Assembly: GCF_001590605.1 (NCBI RefSeq)
Contig: NZ_CP014504.1
Location: forward strand, 2,914,001-2,978,000
Reading direction: 5' to 3'
From: Pedobacter cryoconitis
Lineage (GTDB): Bacteria > Bacteroidota > Bacteroidia > Sphingobacteriales > Sphingobacteriaceae
DNA length: 64,000 bases
This document shows, piece after piece, positions 27,568-36,493 of this stretch. A program made the translations under genes and the position numbers. The stretch's first letter is position 1, and each line of letters begins with the position of its first letter. The notes beneath the pieces were generated by a model. The model was not told where the DNA came from. It searched no databases and was given only the letters and a program-made list of their open reading frames with translations.

Positions 27568-27678
27568 CACCATTAATCAATTCTTTTCCCAGTAACATTA
27601 CCGTACCGTTCCACGCGCTCGGTCTGCGCCTGTATATTTAGCGCCTTTTCTTTGACACACTTGCAAAACCCTATTTTT

Positions 27679-28044
27679 CTATTTATCCAAAATCACCTGG
27701 CGATGTTTAAAACCAAAATCAATCAAAGCGCTTAACACGGGCCATGTTTCCCTGGCATGTGTAGTCAGCGCATAAGATACTGTCACTGGCTTGGTTGAAT
27801 TTACAGTTCTTGTGATCAACTTATTTTCCTCCAATTGAATTAATTCACTGGTAAGAACTTTGGACGTTATTCCTCTGCAAGTCTCTTTTAATAGAGAAAA
27901 CCGCAAAGATTCGTACTGATTTAAATTTAATAAAATATAAAATTTCCATTTGCCGCCGAGTATCTCAATAGCGTCTTTCAATGCCAACATGCGTTTCTCA
28001 TATTCTTCCATGGTCTTAGCACATGGTTGATTTACAATTTCCAT
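27679..28044 (-). CDS. HxlR family transcriptional regulator
   Basis: 121 residues from the ATG at 28044. The open frame extends on to 28398, but that part is antisense to the NmrA gene. Typical HxlR winged helix: DAIEILGGKWKFYILLNLN, then SLLKETCRGITSKVLTSELIQLEENKLI and the wing PVTVSYALT. An N-terminal cysteine (Cys8) is present, as in the redox-sensing members of the family, though not proven to act so. Divergent from an NmrA-like gene with 67 bp between, the usual arrangement for quinone- or aldehyde-sensing HxlR/oxidoreductase pairs. Confidence 0.9.
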   Translation of the reverse strand: MEIVNQPCAKTMEEYEKRMLALKDAIEILGGKWKFYILLNLNQYESLRFSLLKETCRGITSKVLTSELIQLEENKLITRTVNSTKPVTVSYALTTHARETWPVLSALIDFGFKHRQVILDK

Positions 28045-28093
28045 AGTAGGTATCCTGTAGGTAACAGATAGTAGATGTATGCGCAGTTCAGTA

Positions 28094-28101
28094 TAAATTT
28101 G
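28094..28101 (+). promoter_or_regulatory. candidate -7 box for the NmrA-like gene
   Basis: TAAATTTG, an exact TAnnTTTG match only 10 bp before the ATG at 28112, so the leader would be very short. The same 67-bp gap carries GTAGGTA twice (near 28046 and 28057), which could be part of an HxlR site. Confidence 0.45.
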
Positions 28102-28111
28102 CATAAAAAAG

Positions 28112-28990
28112 ATGAGGATACAAAGCATATTAGTTACAGGGGCTACTGGCCAGCAAGGTGGATCGACCGTTCGTGAATTATTAGCCCACGGATTCAAAGT
28201 AAGTGCCCTGACGAGAAACATAAATTCTCCGGCGGCCCGGGAACTTGTTAATAAAGGAGTAAGATTAATTGAAGGTGACTGGTCAAATCTGAATTCCTTT
28301 GCTTCCTCATTAGAGACCATTGATGCTGTATATATGGTTCTGCCCCCTACCTGGAATATGAGTGTGGAAGAAGACAATAAAGAGGCCGATTCAGGCATCG
28401 CTTTTATTGATTTACTAAAGCAGAAAAAAGTTAGTTACGTTATTTATAGCTCCGTTATGATGGCGGACAAACAGAAATCTTTCCGTCTCAGATTTAAACA
28501 CACGATTGAGGAATATCTTTGGAAAAGTGGGCTAAAGGCGACTATATTGCATCCTGCCACCTTCATGGAAAATTTCTTAATGCCAACTTCCGGAATCTCA
28601 GAAGGAATACTTTACAACTTTATGCCGGAGGGCAGGAAAATCCCATACATCAGCACAGAAGATATTGGCATATTTGCCAGAATTATTTTCCAGGATCCGG
28701 AGAAATATATAGGCAAAACTTTAGAGCTTGCAGGTGATGAAGTCGATGAACAAGAAATATTAAACGCCCTGAACACGAGTTTAGGACGGGACTTAAAATT
28801 TGTTCAGCTACACAAAGCAGATCTGGCAGCCCAAAACGCCTTATTCGGAAAATTGATTGACATGTTCACCAATACAACTTTTCCTAAAATTGATTTTGAA
28901 AAATTAAGAAAAATGAATCCCCAATTACGCACATTTTCAGCGTGGTTAGCACAGTTTGGCAAAGAGGAATTCGAAAGAAAAATTACATAA
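28112..28990 (+). CDS. NmrA-like NAD(P)-binding oxidoreductase
   Basis: 292 residues. Rossmann start SILVTGATGQQGGSTVRELLAHGFKVSALTR with GxTGxQG, the acidic EGDWSNLNSF segment, then MVLPPTW and the substrate-side segment ATILHPATFMENFL that is typical of NmrA/HSCARG-like proteins. Some of these are quinone reductases and others are redox sensors. It is divergent from the HxlR regulator. A broken DJ-1/PfpI gene end lies directly downstream. Confidence 0.87.
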   Translation: MRIQSILVTGATGQQGGSTVRELLAHGFKVSALTRNINSPAARELVNKGVRLIEGDWSNLNSFASSLETIDAVYMVLPPTWNMSVEEDNKEADSGIAFIDLLKQKKVSYVIYSSVMMADKQKSFRLRFKHTIEEYLWKSGLKATILHPATFMENFLMPTSGISEGILYNFMPEGRKIPYISTEDIGIFARIIFQDPEKYIGKTLELAGDEVDEQEILNALNTSLGRDLKFVQLHKADLAAQNALFGKLIDMFTNTTFPKIDFEKLRKMNPQLRTFSAWLAQFGKEEFERKIT

Positions 28991-29010
28991 AGCCACAAAG
29001 CTGGCTAGTT

Positions 29011-29109
29011 TATGACCGAATTTCGTTAGGCTGCTTGGTTTTTGAAAAAATGGATCAAATTGATTTTACTGGCCCATTTGAGGTTTTATCAAGAATGCCA
29101 AATAAATAG
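29011..29109 (+). pseudogene. N-terminal remnant of a DJ-1/PfpI family gene
   Basis: An open frame reads ISLGCLVFEKMDQIDFTGP then FEVLSRMPNK and a stop at 29107-29109. That is the first strand, linker and second helix of DJ-1/PfpI (isonitrile hydratase-like) proteins, whose usual pattern is LDFTGPYEVLSR-PG. No in-frame ATG precedes it except the internal Met, and the rest of the roughly 200-residue protein, with its nucleophile cysteine, is missing. It follows the NmrA gene by about 20 bp. Confidence 0.65.
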
Positions 29110-29190
29110 TAAAATATTTCCAGGGATACACAATCAAAACTATATTAAAAACTTACCACATCAATAACACAGGCTGAGGCTTACTCTCAA

Positions 29191-29730
29191 TTATTTCAGA
29201 TAGTAAGGAGATATCATTAAATAAACAATAACGCCAGTCATGCTTACATATAGCCAGATAGGCATGGTCCACCTGGCAAATTTCCGATGCTTCTCAATTT
29301 GCTTTGTTATCCCGTATCCGATGGTTGTTAGCGCAAGTGGCACAATGATCGCTGCTAAAATTATATGCGTAAGTAAAATAAAAAGATAAATGGATTTTAA
29401 TAACCCAGTACCACCGTATTTAATTGAAGGTGTAGAAAAATGATATAATAAGTAGGATACCAGGAATACCGTTGTGAACGCAAACGCAAGAAAAATAAAT
29501 GTCCGGTGCATACGGACATTTTTCTGTTTTATAGCATAAAAGGCAATGAGCAAGGAAAGAAACGTAAGTGCGTTTGATACCGCATTAACCAAAGGCAAAC
29601 TGGAAAAATCATAACTCTTTAGGCTTGCAATCTTTGGTAAAAAGATAGTGATCACTATTAATCCATTTATAGCAATGGTTAGTATCCAAACCAGTGGCTT
29701 GAAATTTTTCCTAATGGTTTCTGATTTCAT
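29191..29730 (-). CDS. DUF420 family membrane protein (CtaM-like)
   Basis: 179 residues with five predicted transmembrane helices. It has the conserved histidines of DUF420: MHRTFI, SYLLYHF, LLTHIILAAI and the C-terminal KHRKFARWTMPIWLYVSMTGVIVYLM. In other bacteria the family (CtaM) takes part in maturation of the haem-copper oxidase, but no oxidase genes are nearby here. A 14-bp palindrome sits 19 bp upstream of the start. Placed alone between two gene remnants. Confidence 0.85.
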   Translation of the reverse strand: MKSETIRKNFKPLVWILTIAINGLIVITIFLPKIASLKSYDFSSLPLVNAVSNALTFLSLLIAFYAIKQKNVRMHRTFIFLAFAFTTVFLVSYLLYHFSTPSIKYGGTGLLKSIYLFILLTHIILAAIIVPLALTTIGYGITKQIEKHRKFARWTMPIWLYVSMTGVIVYLMISPYYLK

Positions 29731-29748
29731 TCAACGAATTTATAAATA

Positions 29749-29762
29749 ATACTAATTAGTAT
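29749..29762. promoter_or_regulatory. 14-bp perfect palindrome upstream of the DUF420 gene
   Basis: ATACTAATTAGTAT, 19 bp before the DUF420 ATG. Its form suits a TetR- or MarR-type operator, but no matching regulator gene is adjacent. Confidence 0.5.
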
Positions 29763-29801
29763 GTTTTTTTAATTAAAGATCAGACACCCGGTGCTCAATT
29801 G

Positions 29802-29885
29802 TTACCCCCGGCTCTTTCTGTAAAGGGTTGGGCTCATTCCCCTGTATTTTTTGAAAAACCTGTTGAGGTGGCTTTTATCATGAAT
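29802..29885 (-). pseudogene. C-terminal remnant of an AraC family regulator
   Basis: Minus-strand frame ending at a TAA (29804-29802) reads HDKSHLNRFFKKYRGMSPTLYR, the final helix-turn-helix signature of AraC proteins. The sequence before it runs straight into the stop region of the adjacent gene (29893), so the remainder has been lost. Confidence 0.65.
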
Positions 29886-29892
29886 AAAGATG

Positions 29893-30426
29893 CTATAGCA
29901 AAGAGTTAACCCTTTTATCTGGATAAGTCAGTTTAAAACTGTGCCTGTTGCCTTTAAAGGTTAAATGAAAGATATTCGTCTGATCATCGAAAAGATCATA
30001 TAACACGGTGCTGGTGGTTTCCAGTTTAACTATATTCTTAACTTTTGCCGATTCCAGATAAACTACTACGGCTTCATTGTCTTTTTCAAAACCAATATAG
30101 TTTAGCGGCAAGGCCTTTCCGTTCGCTGCAAGTTGTAAATGAGCTGTTATGTATTTACGCACCAGCTGATCCATTTCTTTATGTTTCGCCTCCAGAGACA
30201 GATCTGCTTTAACTTTATACTTTTTACTCAGAATATCCTCGAAATCGTCCGTAAATATCCGGCAGCTCACTTCCATCGTGCTTTCTTTCAGGTTATAATT
30301 TAATTCTGTAGAACTCAGATGTAAAGGATGTTTAAAATTACTTCCGGCACCGGCAGCTGCCAATGGCTTAAACATACCGGTGATTACGTAACAAATTAAT
30401 AGAGAATGGTGAAGGAAGGATAACAT
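29893..30426 (-). CDS. DUF6702-like protein with signal peptide
   Basis: 177 residues. A hydrophobic N-terminus (residues 6-25) looks like a signal peptide; the mature part begins near KHPLHLSSTELNYNLKESTMEVSCRIFTDDFEDILSKKY, the pattern I associate with the DUF6702 family of Bacteroidota, which is often found beside M1 peptidases. Here the M1 peptidase gene is divergent, 67 bp away. Function unknown. The gene end abuts the AraC remnant. Confidence 0.75.
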   Translation of the reverse strand: MLSFLHHSLLICYVITGMFKPLAAAGAGSNFKHPLHLSSTELNYNLKESTMEVSCRIFTDDFEDILSKKYKVKADLSLEAKHKEMDQLVRKYITAHLQLAANGKALPLNYIGFEKDNEAVVVYLESAKVKNIVKLETTSTVLYDLFDDQTNIFHLTFKGNRHSFKLTYPDKRVNSLL

Positions 30427-30493
30427 GGCGCTAATATAATTTTTGCTTTACAAAAAAACGGTTTAAATTTAGACTTCCTACTATAAAAGCTAA

Positions 30494-32857
30494 ATGACTA
30501 AATTATTAACAGCTACCCTGCTGCTGTGCTCCGGCCTGCAGGTCTCTTATGCTCAAAACATTCAATATAATCCGGGTAGTAATCACGGAAATAAATTTGA
30601 ACAGCTGGGTACTATCCTTTCTACGCCGAATGAACAGCGGACTGCAAGTGGTGCACCCGGTGTTAAGTACTGGCAGCAGCGGGCAGATTATGACATTAAA
30701 TGTTCGCTGGATGAAAAGAAACTCGAACTTACAGGTGCAGAAAAAGTAACTTATTTCAACAATTCGCCAGATGTGCTGACTTATATATGGCTTCAGCTGG
30801 ATGAAAATGAGCACAGCAATATCAGGAATGCGGGTTACCAGACCAGTACGACAATCCCTGCAACTGCAACTACCCGCGAAATAGATAATGCTGTAATGGA
30901 TCAGCCTGACAATGGAAACGGTGTTGCTATTCAGAAAATTACTGATGCTGCCGGAAAAGAATTAAAATATACGATCAACAAAACCATGATGCGTGTAGAA
31001 ATACCTGCTCCTTTAAAATCAGGACAGCAGTTTATTTTTAATGTAACCTGGAAATATAAGATTACAGACCGTATTGCTGGCGGAGGCCGTGGTGGTTATG
31101 AATTCTTCCCTGAGGACGGCAATTATCTGTTCACTATGGCACAATGGTACCCAAGATTGTGTGTGTACAGTGATTTTCAGGGCTGGCAGAACCACCAGTT
31201 TACTGGAAGAGGTGAATTTGCACTGACCTTCGGAAATTTCAAAGTACAAATGACAGTCCCTGCAGATCATGTGATTGGCGGAACAGGAGAATGTATCAAT
31301 TATAGCGCTGTACTTTCTCCGGCAGAACTGGCCAGATATAACAAAGCGAAAACAGCTACTGAACCAGTGGAGATTGTTACGCTGGATGAAGCTAAAAAAG
31401 CAGAGGTTTCAAAAAGTAATGCCACAAAAACCTGGGTTTTCCAGGCAAACAATGTCCGTGACTTCGCCTGGACCTCTTCCCGGAAATTTGTCTGGGATGC
31501 TATGGCAGAGAAAGTTGAGGATAAATCAGTGATGTGTATGAGCTTTTATGGTAAAGAGGCCTATAATTTATACAGACCTTATTCTACCAAAGCAATTGCC
31601 CATACGGTTAAAACCTATTCGCACTTTACCATCCCCTATCCTTATCCTGTTGCACAAAGCGTAGAAGCAGCCAATGGAATGGAATATCCAATGATCTGTT
31701 TCAATTACGGAAGGGCTGAAAAAGATGGTACTTATAGCGAAAGTTCTAAAAACGGAATGATCGGTGTAATCATCCATGAAGTGGGACATAATTTCTTCCC
31801 GATGATTGTCAATAGTGATGAGCGGCAGTGGACGTGGATGGACGAAGGATTAAATTCGTTCCTCGAATACCTGACTGAAGAACTTTGGGACAATAAGTTC
31901 CCGGTAAAAAAAGGGCCCGCTTACACGATAGTTGACTATATGAAATTACCGAAAGATCAGCTGGAGCCGATTATGACCAATTCTGAAAACATTGAACGTT
32001 TTGGCCCTAATGCTTATTCTAAACCTGCGACGGCTTTGAATATCCTGAGAGAAACCATTATGGGCAGAGAATTATTTGATTACGCTTTTAAAGAATATGC
32101 CAGAAGATGGGCTTTTAAACACCCTACGCCAGCCGATTTATTCAGAACGATGGAAGATGCAAGTGGTGAGGATCTGGACTGGTTCTGGAGAGGATGGTTT
32201 TATACGACAGATCCTTGCGACATTTCTCTGGATGCAGTAAAATTTGCCAAAGCGGATGTAACTTCTAAAGTTCCGGTTTCAAGAGTAGCGATGGTTAAAC
32301 TGGATCGTCCTATGGTCAATGCTTTTGATGATATTTCTAAAGTGAGAAACAGGGAAGATAAGAATATCAAATTTTATACTGATCAGGACAAATCAACACA
32401 GGATTTCTACTGGAGATATGACCGCGGAATGGAGAAGTATGATGACAAAGAACATAGACAGGAAATTCCTGAACTCGTAGAAGCTTTGACTTCAGAAGAT
32501 CAGGCAAAATATGCCGGTAAATTCTTTTACGAGCTTTCATTCAGCAATAAGGGTGGTTTGATCATGCCAATTATCGTTGAATTCACTTTTGCTGATGGCA
32601 GTAAAAAGATTGACAGGATTCCTGCGCAGATTTGGAGACATAATGAATTACAGGCTTCTAAATTCTATGTGCAGGATAAAGAAATAACGGCTATAAAGTT
32701 AGATCCTATGCGTGAAACAGCTGATATTGATGAGAGCAATAATATTTGGGGAGGAAAAGCACAGACTTCTAAATTCCAGTTGTTTAAACAAAAATCAATG
32801 ACTACACGCGGACAATCTGCAGGCGGTAATCCGATGCAAAATGCCAAAGGAATGTAA
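30494..32857 (+). CDS. secreted M1 family zinc metallopeptidase
   Basis: 787 residues with a signal peptide (LLTATLLLCSGLQVSYAQ). The zinc site HEVGH at about 428-432 is followed 19 residues later by the third ligand in WMDEGLNSF, giving HExxH-x18-E. Upstream, ANGMEYPM takes the place of the usual GAMEN exopeptidase motif. A beta-rich N-terminal domain (residues 50-230) and a long C-terminal region complete the fold. It probably removes N-terminal residues from peptides in the periplasm or outside. Monocistronic, ending at a strong terminator. Confidence 0.9.
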   Translation: MTKLLTATLLLCSGLQVSYAQNIQYNPGSNHGNKFEQLGTILSTPNEQRTASGAPGVKYWQQRADYDIKCSLDEKKLELTGAEKVTYFNNSPDVLTYIWLQLDENEHSNIRNAGYQTSTTIPATATTREIDNAVMDQPDNGNGVAIQKITDAAGKELKYTINKTMMRVEIPAPLKSGQQFIFNVTWKYKITDRIAGGGRGGYEFFPEDGNYLFTMAQWYPRLCVYSDFQGWQNHQFTGRGEFALTFGNFKVQMTVPADHVIGGTGECINYSAVLSPAELARYNKAKTATEPVEIVTLDEAKKAEVSKSNATKTWVFQANNVRDFAWTSSRKFVWDAMAEKVEDKSVMCMSFYGKEAYNLYRPYSTKAIAHTVKTYSHFTIPYPYPVAQSVEAANGMEYPMICFNYGRAEKDGTYSESSKNGMIGVIIHEVGHNFFPMIVNSDERQWTWMDEGLNSFLEYLTEELWDNKFPVKKGPAYTIVDYMKLPKDQLEPIMTNSENIERFGPNAYSKPATALNILRETIMGRELFDYAFKEYARRWAFKHPTPADLFRTMEDASGEDLDWFWRGWFYTTDPCDISLDAVKFAKADVTSKVPVSRVAMVKLDRPMVNAFDDISKVRNREDKNIKFYTDQDKSTQDFYWRYDRGMEKYDDKEHRQEIPELVEALTSEDQAKYAGKFFYELSFSNKGGLIMPIIVEFTFADGSKKIDRIPAQIWRHNELQASKFYVQDKEITAIKLDPMRETADIDESNNIWGGKAQTSKFQLFKQKSMTTRGQSAGGNPMQNAKGM

Positions 32858-32880
32858 GCACTGAGGTTATCAGCGCATAA

Positions 32881-32920
32881 AAAAAAGGCTAATCATTGTT
32901 AAAAATGATCAGCCTTTTTT
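32881..32920. terminator. bidirectional terminator
   Basis: AAAAAAGGCT / AGCCTTTTTT with a further ATCAT / ATGAT pairing inside, between the M1 peptidase and the convergent DUF4302 gene. Confidence 0.85.
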
Positions 32921-32983
32921 ATTAAATCCCGGTTTCCCGGGAGGGTTGGCAGCTATTACAGGTAGGTATAGGGCCAAAGATGA

Positions 32984-33850
32984 TTAAGGGGCAACAACCA
33001 GATCGTAGCGTTTGCCTTGCCACTGTATATACAATGATAATTTTGCATTATCATAGAATACTTCGTTAAAGGTGATACCATTATATAAAATCGGGTCTTT
33101 AAAAAAAATACTGTTTACAGTAGGCCCCCAATTTGTGGTTTGGTTTTGCTGAATACCTTTACTATCTGTATAGGTCAATGTAAACGTTCTATCTTCGTCT
33201 TTATCAGTCACAATATTACACTCTGGAGCATGTGTAGCATCTATTGTCAATAGTATTTTCTTTCCATTGGCAGCAGCTGCATAATTATCCAGTGCTAAAC
33301 TGATTGCTTTCAGTCCATTATTTTGATAAGCTGTGTATTCTGCCTGCGTCGCTTTAATCAAAATCATTGGCGACTGATTAAAGTTTCCTTCAAATCTAAC
33401 CGTATCGGGTGAAGCACTTACAAAAGAAAATTCAAAATCTGAACTGTAGCCAAGACCTCTGGCTCCATTTGCAGGATCTGATAAAACGTGCAACGCGGAA
33501 TAAGTATCAAATATAAGAGATGGCCGTTGTAAAGATTTCAATTGATAACTGCTGGTACCAGCAATGCCAGATTTTGGTGAAATAAGTGTCACTAACGGAT
33601 CAGGATAGGATTGCACCTGTTTCTGATCATCAAATTTAAAGAAAAAGCCTGTACCAGTAAAGGTACCGGGAAAAAGGACGGCCTTCCATCCATAAGGAGC
33701 CGATGTTAATATGGATTGGTCTTTTTTGAGTTCTGCTGATGCCCTCTGCCCTGGTGTTTCTCCAAAAACCAAAGAATCATCTTTTTTACTGCAGCCAGTT
33801 AAACCGGCAAACAGCAGTAGTATATAAGTATGAACTAAATATTTTTTCAT
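32984..33850 (-). CDS. DUF4302 lipoprotein
   Basis: 288 residues. A lipoprotein signal ends at LTGC (Cys20). The mature start, QRASAELKKDQSILTSAPYGWKAVLFPG, is the hallmark of DUF4302, a family found at the end of SusC/SusD loci. It is the last gene of the leftward locus, 63 bp after the zinc metallohydrolase gene. Probably a surface or periplasmic binding protein; no ligand can be inferred. Confidence 0.88.
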   Translation of the reverse strand: MKKYLVHTYILLLFAGLTGCSKKDDSLVFGETPGQRASAELKKDQSILTSAPYGWKAVLFPGTFTGTGFFFKFDDQKQVQSYPDPLVTLISPKSGIAGTSSYQLKSLQRPSLIFDTYSALHVLSDPANGARGLGYSSDFEFSFVSASPDTVRFEGNFNQSPMILIKATQAEYTAYQNNGLKAISLALDNYAAAANGKKILLTIDATHAPECNIVTDKDEDRTFTLTYTDSKGIQQNQTTNWGPTVNSIFFKDPILYNGITFNEVFYDNAKLSLYIQWQGKRYDLVVAP

Positions 33851-33913
33851 TTTGCTGGTTATCTTTAATTGTTTAGGATCTGTTCGCCAGATCTGTCAAA
33901 GTTATTTATCGCT

Positions 33914-34945
33914 CTATTGAGTCGCTATCAGCAGAGACTTTTGTACGTTGGTTTGCAGGCTATAGAAATTGATATTATAGGCCGATTTAAAATAAGCAAC
34001 GACAAGAGCTTCTTTTTGTCTTAGTTTGGCTATCCCCGGCGCATAAGCTGGGTCAGGAACTAATTTTTTTATAAAGAAAGCAGCCATTGAGGGCTCGCTA
34101 CCGTCATAAACCTTAATGATTGCATCATAATCTGAATATTTATAAAATTGACCGAATATGGTACCGTAAGATCCTGCCGGGTATAATGCAGGGTCAGGTT
34201 TAGAACTTTGTTTTTTAATATATCCAGTTTCATAACCATCTTTCCCCCAGGTCAGCATCAAAGAGACCATCTCTGCAAAGTCTTCTTCCGGAGCTTTTCT
34301 TGCATATCCTGAGATAAAACCTAATGAAAGTGGATTCACCGGAGAGTTGTACCATTCAGCGATATAATCTGATGGAGTTACTTTATTGTAATCAGTCGTA
34401 TATGCTTTTTTCTGATTCAGGATATGTGTAAATTCATGATGGATTAAATGCAATAAGTCTTTAGCATCAGCTGTATTTTTAACATTTATCGCATTGATAT
34501 TAGTCAATAAAATATCCAGCCCGCCTTCAGCAACACCTTCTGTACTAGTCCCATCTTTATTTAACTGTGGACTGCCGGATAAGATTAATTGCTTAGGGGA
34601 ATAGGTTTTCATGAATAGATCACTACCTGTTTCTGTGTTATATGGATCTATCCAAATTTGTTTTAAGGCAGTTGCTGCCGGCAAAACTTTATCTACCTGA
34701 GGAGGAACCAATGTATATTGCATATCAAATTCAGACTGGTCCCATTTATATTTCACTTCAATGTTATAAGGTTTAACAAGAAGATTATAAAGATCTTTAT
34801 CCAAAGGTGTCGTACCTGACACTTCTCCTCCCAGGTAATTATCCTGAAGAACCAGTTTCTCACTTTTCTTACATGAAAATATAGAGATGGCAACCAGCGC
34901 AAGCAGAAGTATTTTTACTTGTCTGATGTTTATAATAGTTTTCAT
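33914..34945 (-). CDS. substrate-import-associated zinc metallohydrolase lipoprotein
   Basis: 343 residues. A lipoprotein signal ends at IFSC (Cys25). The zinc motif HHEFTH lies in LLHLIHHEFTHILNQ near residue 167, with a glutamate in EEDFAEMVSLMLTWG about 60 residues on as possible third ligand. This is the SusCD-linked lipoprotein hydrolase family. It should cut a peptide or similar polymer at the cell surface before import by the neighbouring SusC/SusD pair. Third of four structural genes in the locus. Confidence 0.9.
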   Translation of the reverse strand: MKTIINIRQVKILLLALVAISIFSCKKSEKLVLQDNYLGGEVSGTTPLDKDLYNLLVKPYNIEVKYKWDQSEFDMQYTLVPPQVDKVLPAATALKQIWIDPYNTETGSDLFMKTYSPKQLILSGSPQLNKDGTSTEGVAEGGLDILLTNINAINVKNTADAKDLLHLIHHEFTHILNQKKAYTTDYNKVTPSDYIAEWYNSPVNPLSLGFISGYARKAPEEDFAEMVSLMLTWGKDGYETGYIKKQSSKPDPALYPAGSYGTIFGQFYKYSDYDAIIKVYDGSEPSMAAFFIKKLVPDPAYAPGIAKLRQKEALVVAYFKSAYNINFYSLQTNVQKSLLIATQ

Positions 34946-34996
34946 AATATACTATAATTAAGAATGTTATATTTTTTATAAATAAATCCGGGAATA

Positions 34997-36490
34997 CTAT
35001 CTGGGATTCGCTGGCAGTCCACCAGCAGTTTGCGCAGTTTGAGGAATTTGTAAAATCCTTCTTAAATCGTCCGGTTTCAATGAGAATTCTTTCTTGTCTT
35101 CGTCAACATGAACTACTGGCAGATTATAACGAAGAATATCAAACCATCTTAGTCCTTCCTGCATAAATTCAGCCCTTTTAAAATCAAGAATAGTTTTGAT
35201 CAATGCTTGTTTTACATCACCGGTTTTATAGAAAGCAGTTACTCTGGCCTCAGTTATATTATGCGCTGTTGCATTGTAATTTGTTATTCTTGTACTTAAA
35301 TAAGTATTAAGAATTGTCATAGCCGCAGCATTATTGCCTTGCATCACTAGAGCTTCTGCTTTGTTAAACAATACTTCTTCTGCACTTAATAAAGGGATGT
35401 ATATATAATTATTACCAATTAATGGGGTTGTATTAATGAAATTGCCACGCCATTTATTAATACCCATCATCTCACCACCCGAACCGTAGCCTACTGCCTG
35501 ATTAGCCCATTTACCACCCGTAACATTAGGCTGACTATAAATTTGCTTTTGGAGCGTTGAATTCAATCCATATCTGTACAATTGCCAACCGTTATTCCAG
35601 ATAGAAGCCGTGGTTGCTAATAATAGATTAGCCTTTTCATTAGAACTCGTATAAATCGCTGCTTTTCCAGCATCTGTCAGGGTTAAATAAGTTGAATTCC
35701 ATGGTCTCAAATAACTACCTATATTGGTTGGAAAGGTAAGATCTGCCTGTTCAATGACTTTATCATATTGCTTTTTAAACAGGTAAACCCGGCTTGCAAA
35801 AGCATGGGCAGCTGCTTTTGTAAAGCGGTAAGCAGGGACTTTATAAGCATTGTCATTTAATAAAGGCAGTCCTTCTGTTAAATCCTTTTCAATCATCTCA
35901 TAAACGTAAGCTACTGTTTTGCGTTCATAAGACTTATATAAGGTTTTTTCAGGCTCTGTCACATAAGGTATCCCCAGATCAGTTGCTGCAGTAGCGGGAT
36001 CATAGGTTTTTGAAAAAAGGGAAACCAGCATAAAATGAGAATAGGCACGCGCTATTAATGCCTCCCCTTTATAGGCACTGTATGCTGCAGGATTATTCGC
36101 AGTATTAATGGCTTGCAAGGCTTGGTTAGCTGCTGAAATCGCACTATAACAAGCTCCCCAGTAAGTATCGACAGCTCCATCATCTGATGATGAAAAATCT
36201 GTAAACCGATAAGGGTTATCATTGAGCAAAGCATTATTATATTCCGTTTTATACCCCCTGTCCCCCACATTGTCGGTCATCGATTCACAAAAGGTTATAT
36301 AGTCTTCACTCGGATAAGCTGAAGTGAGTAATTGAGATACTTTATCGGGGCTATCAAGTTCTGCCCTGTTATCTGGTGCGGTATCGAGCATTTTTTTACA
36401 TCCTGATAAGGAAGCGGAGCAAATTAATGCACCTATTATCATGACCGCTATTTTAGTATGAATATGTTTTATTTTCATGTCAAGTTTCAT
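34997..36490 (-). CDS. SusD/RagB family nutrient-binding lipoprotein
   Basis: 497 residues (493 if the ATG at 36478 is used). A lipoprotein signal ends at LSGC. Typical SusD features follow: KKMLDTAPDNRAELDSPDKV, a central TPR-like helical part (GEALIARAYSHFMLVSLFSKTYDP), and the C-terminal FKRAEFMQEGLRWFDILRY. It is the surface lid of the SusC transporter encoded 3 bp upstream. Substrate unknown; the adjacent metallohydrolase suggests peptide rather than glycan. Confidence 0.93.
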   Translation of the reverse strand: MKLDMKIKHIHTKIAVMIIGALICSASLSGCKKMLDTAPDNRAELDSPDKVSQLLTSAYPSEDYITFCESMTDNVGDRGYKTEYNNALLNDNPYRFTDFSSSDDGAVDTYWGACYSAISAANQALQAINTANNPAAYSAYKGEALIARAYSHFMLVSLFSKTYDPATAATDLGIPYVTEPEKTLYKSYERKTVAYVYEMIEKDLTEGLPLLNDNAYKVPAYRFTKAAAHAFASRVYLFKKQYDKVIEQADLTFPTNIGSYLRPWNSTYLTLTDAGKAAIYTSSNEKANLLLATTASIWNNGWQLYRYGLNSTLQKQIYSQPNVTGGKWANQAVGYGSGGEMMGINKWRGNFINTTPLIGNNYIYIPLLSAEEVLFNKAEALVMQGNNAAAMTILNTYLSTRITNYNATAHNITEARVTAFYKTGDVKQALIKTILDFKRAEFMQEGLRWFDILRYNLPVVHVDEDKKEFSLKPDDLRRILQIPQTAQTAGGLPANPR

Positions 36491-36493
36491 CTT

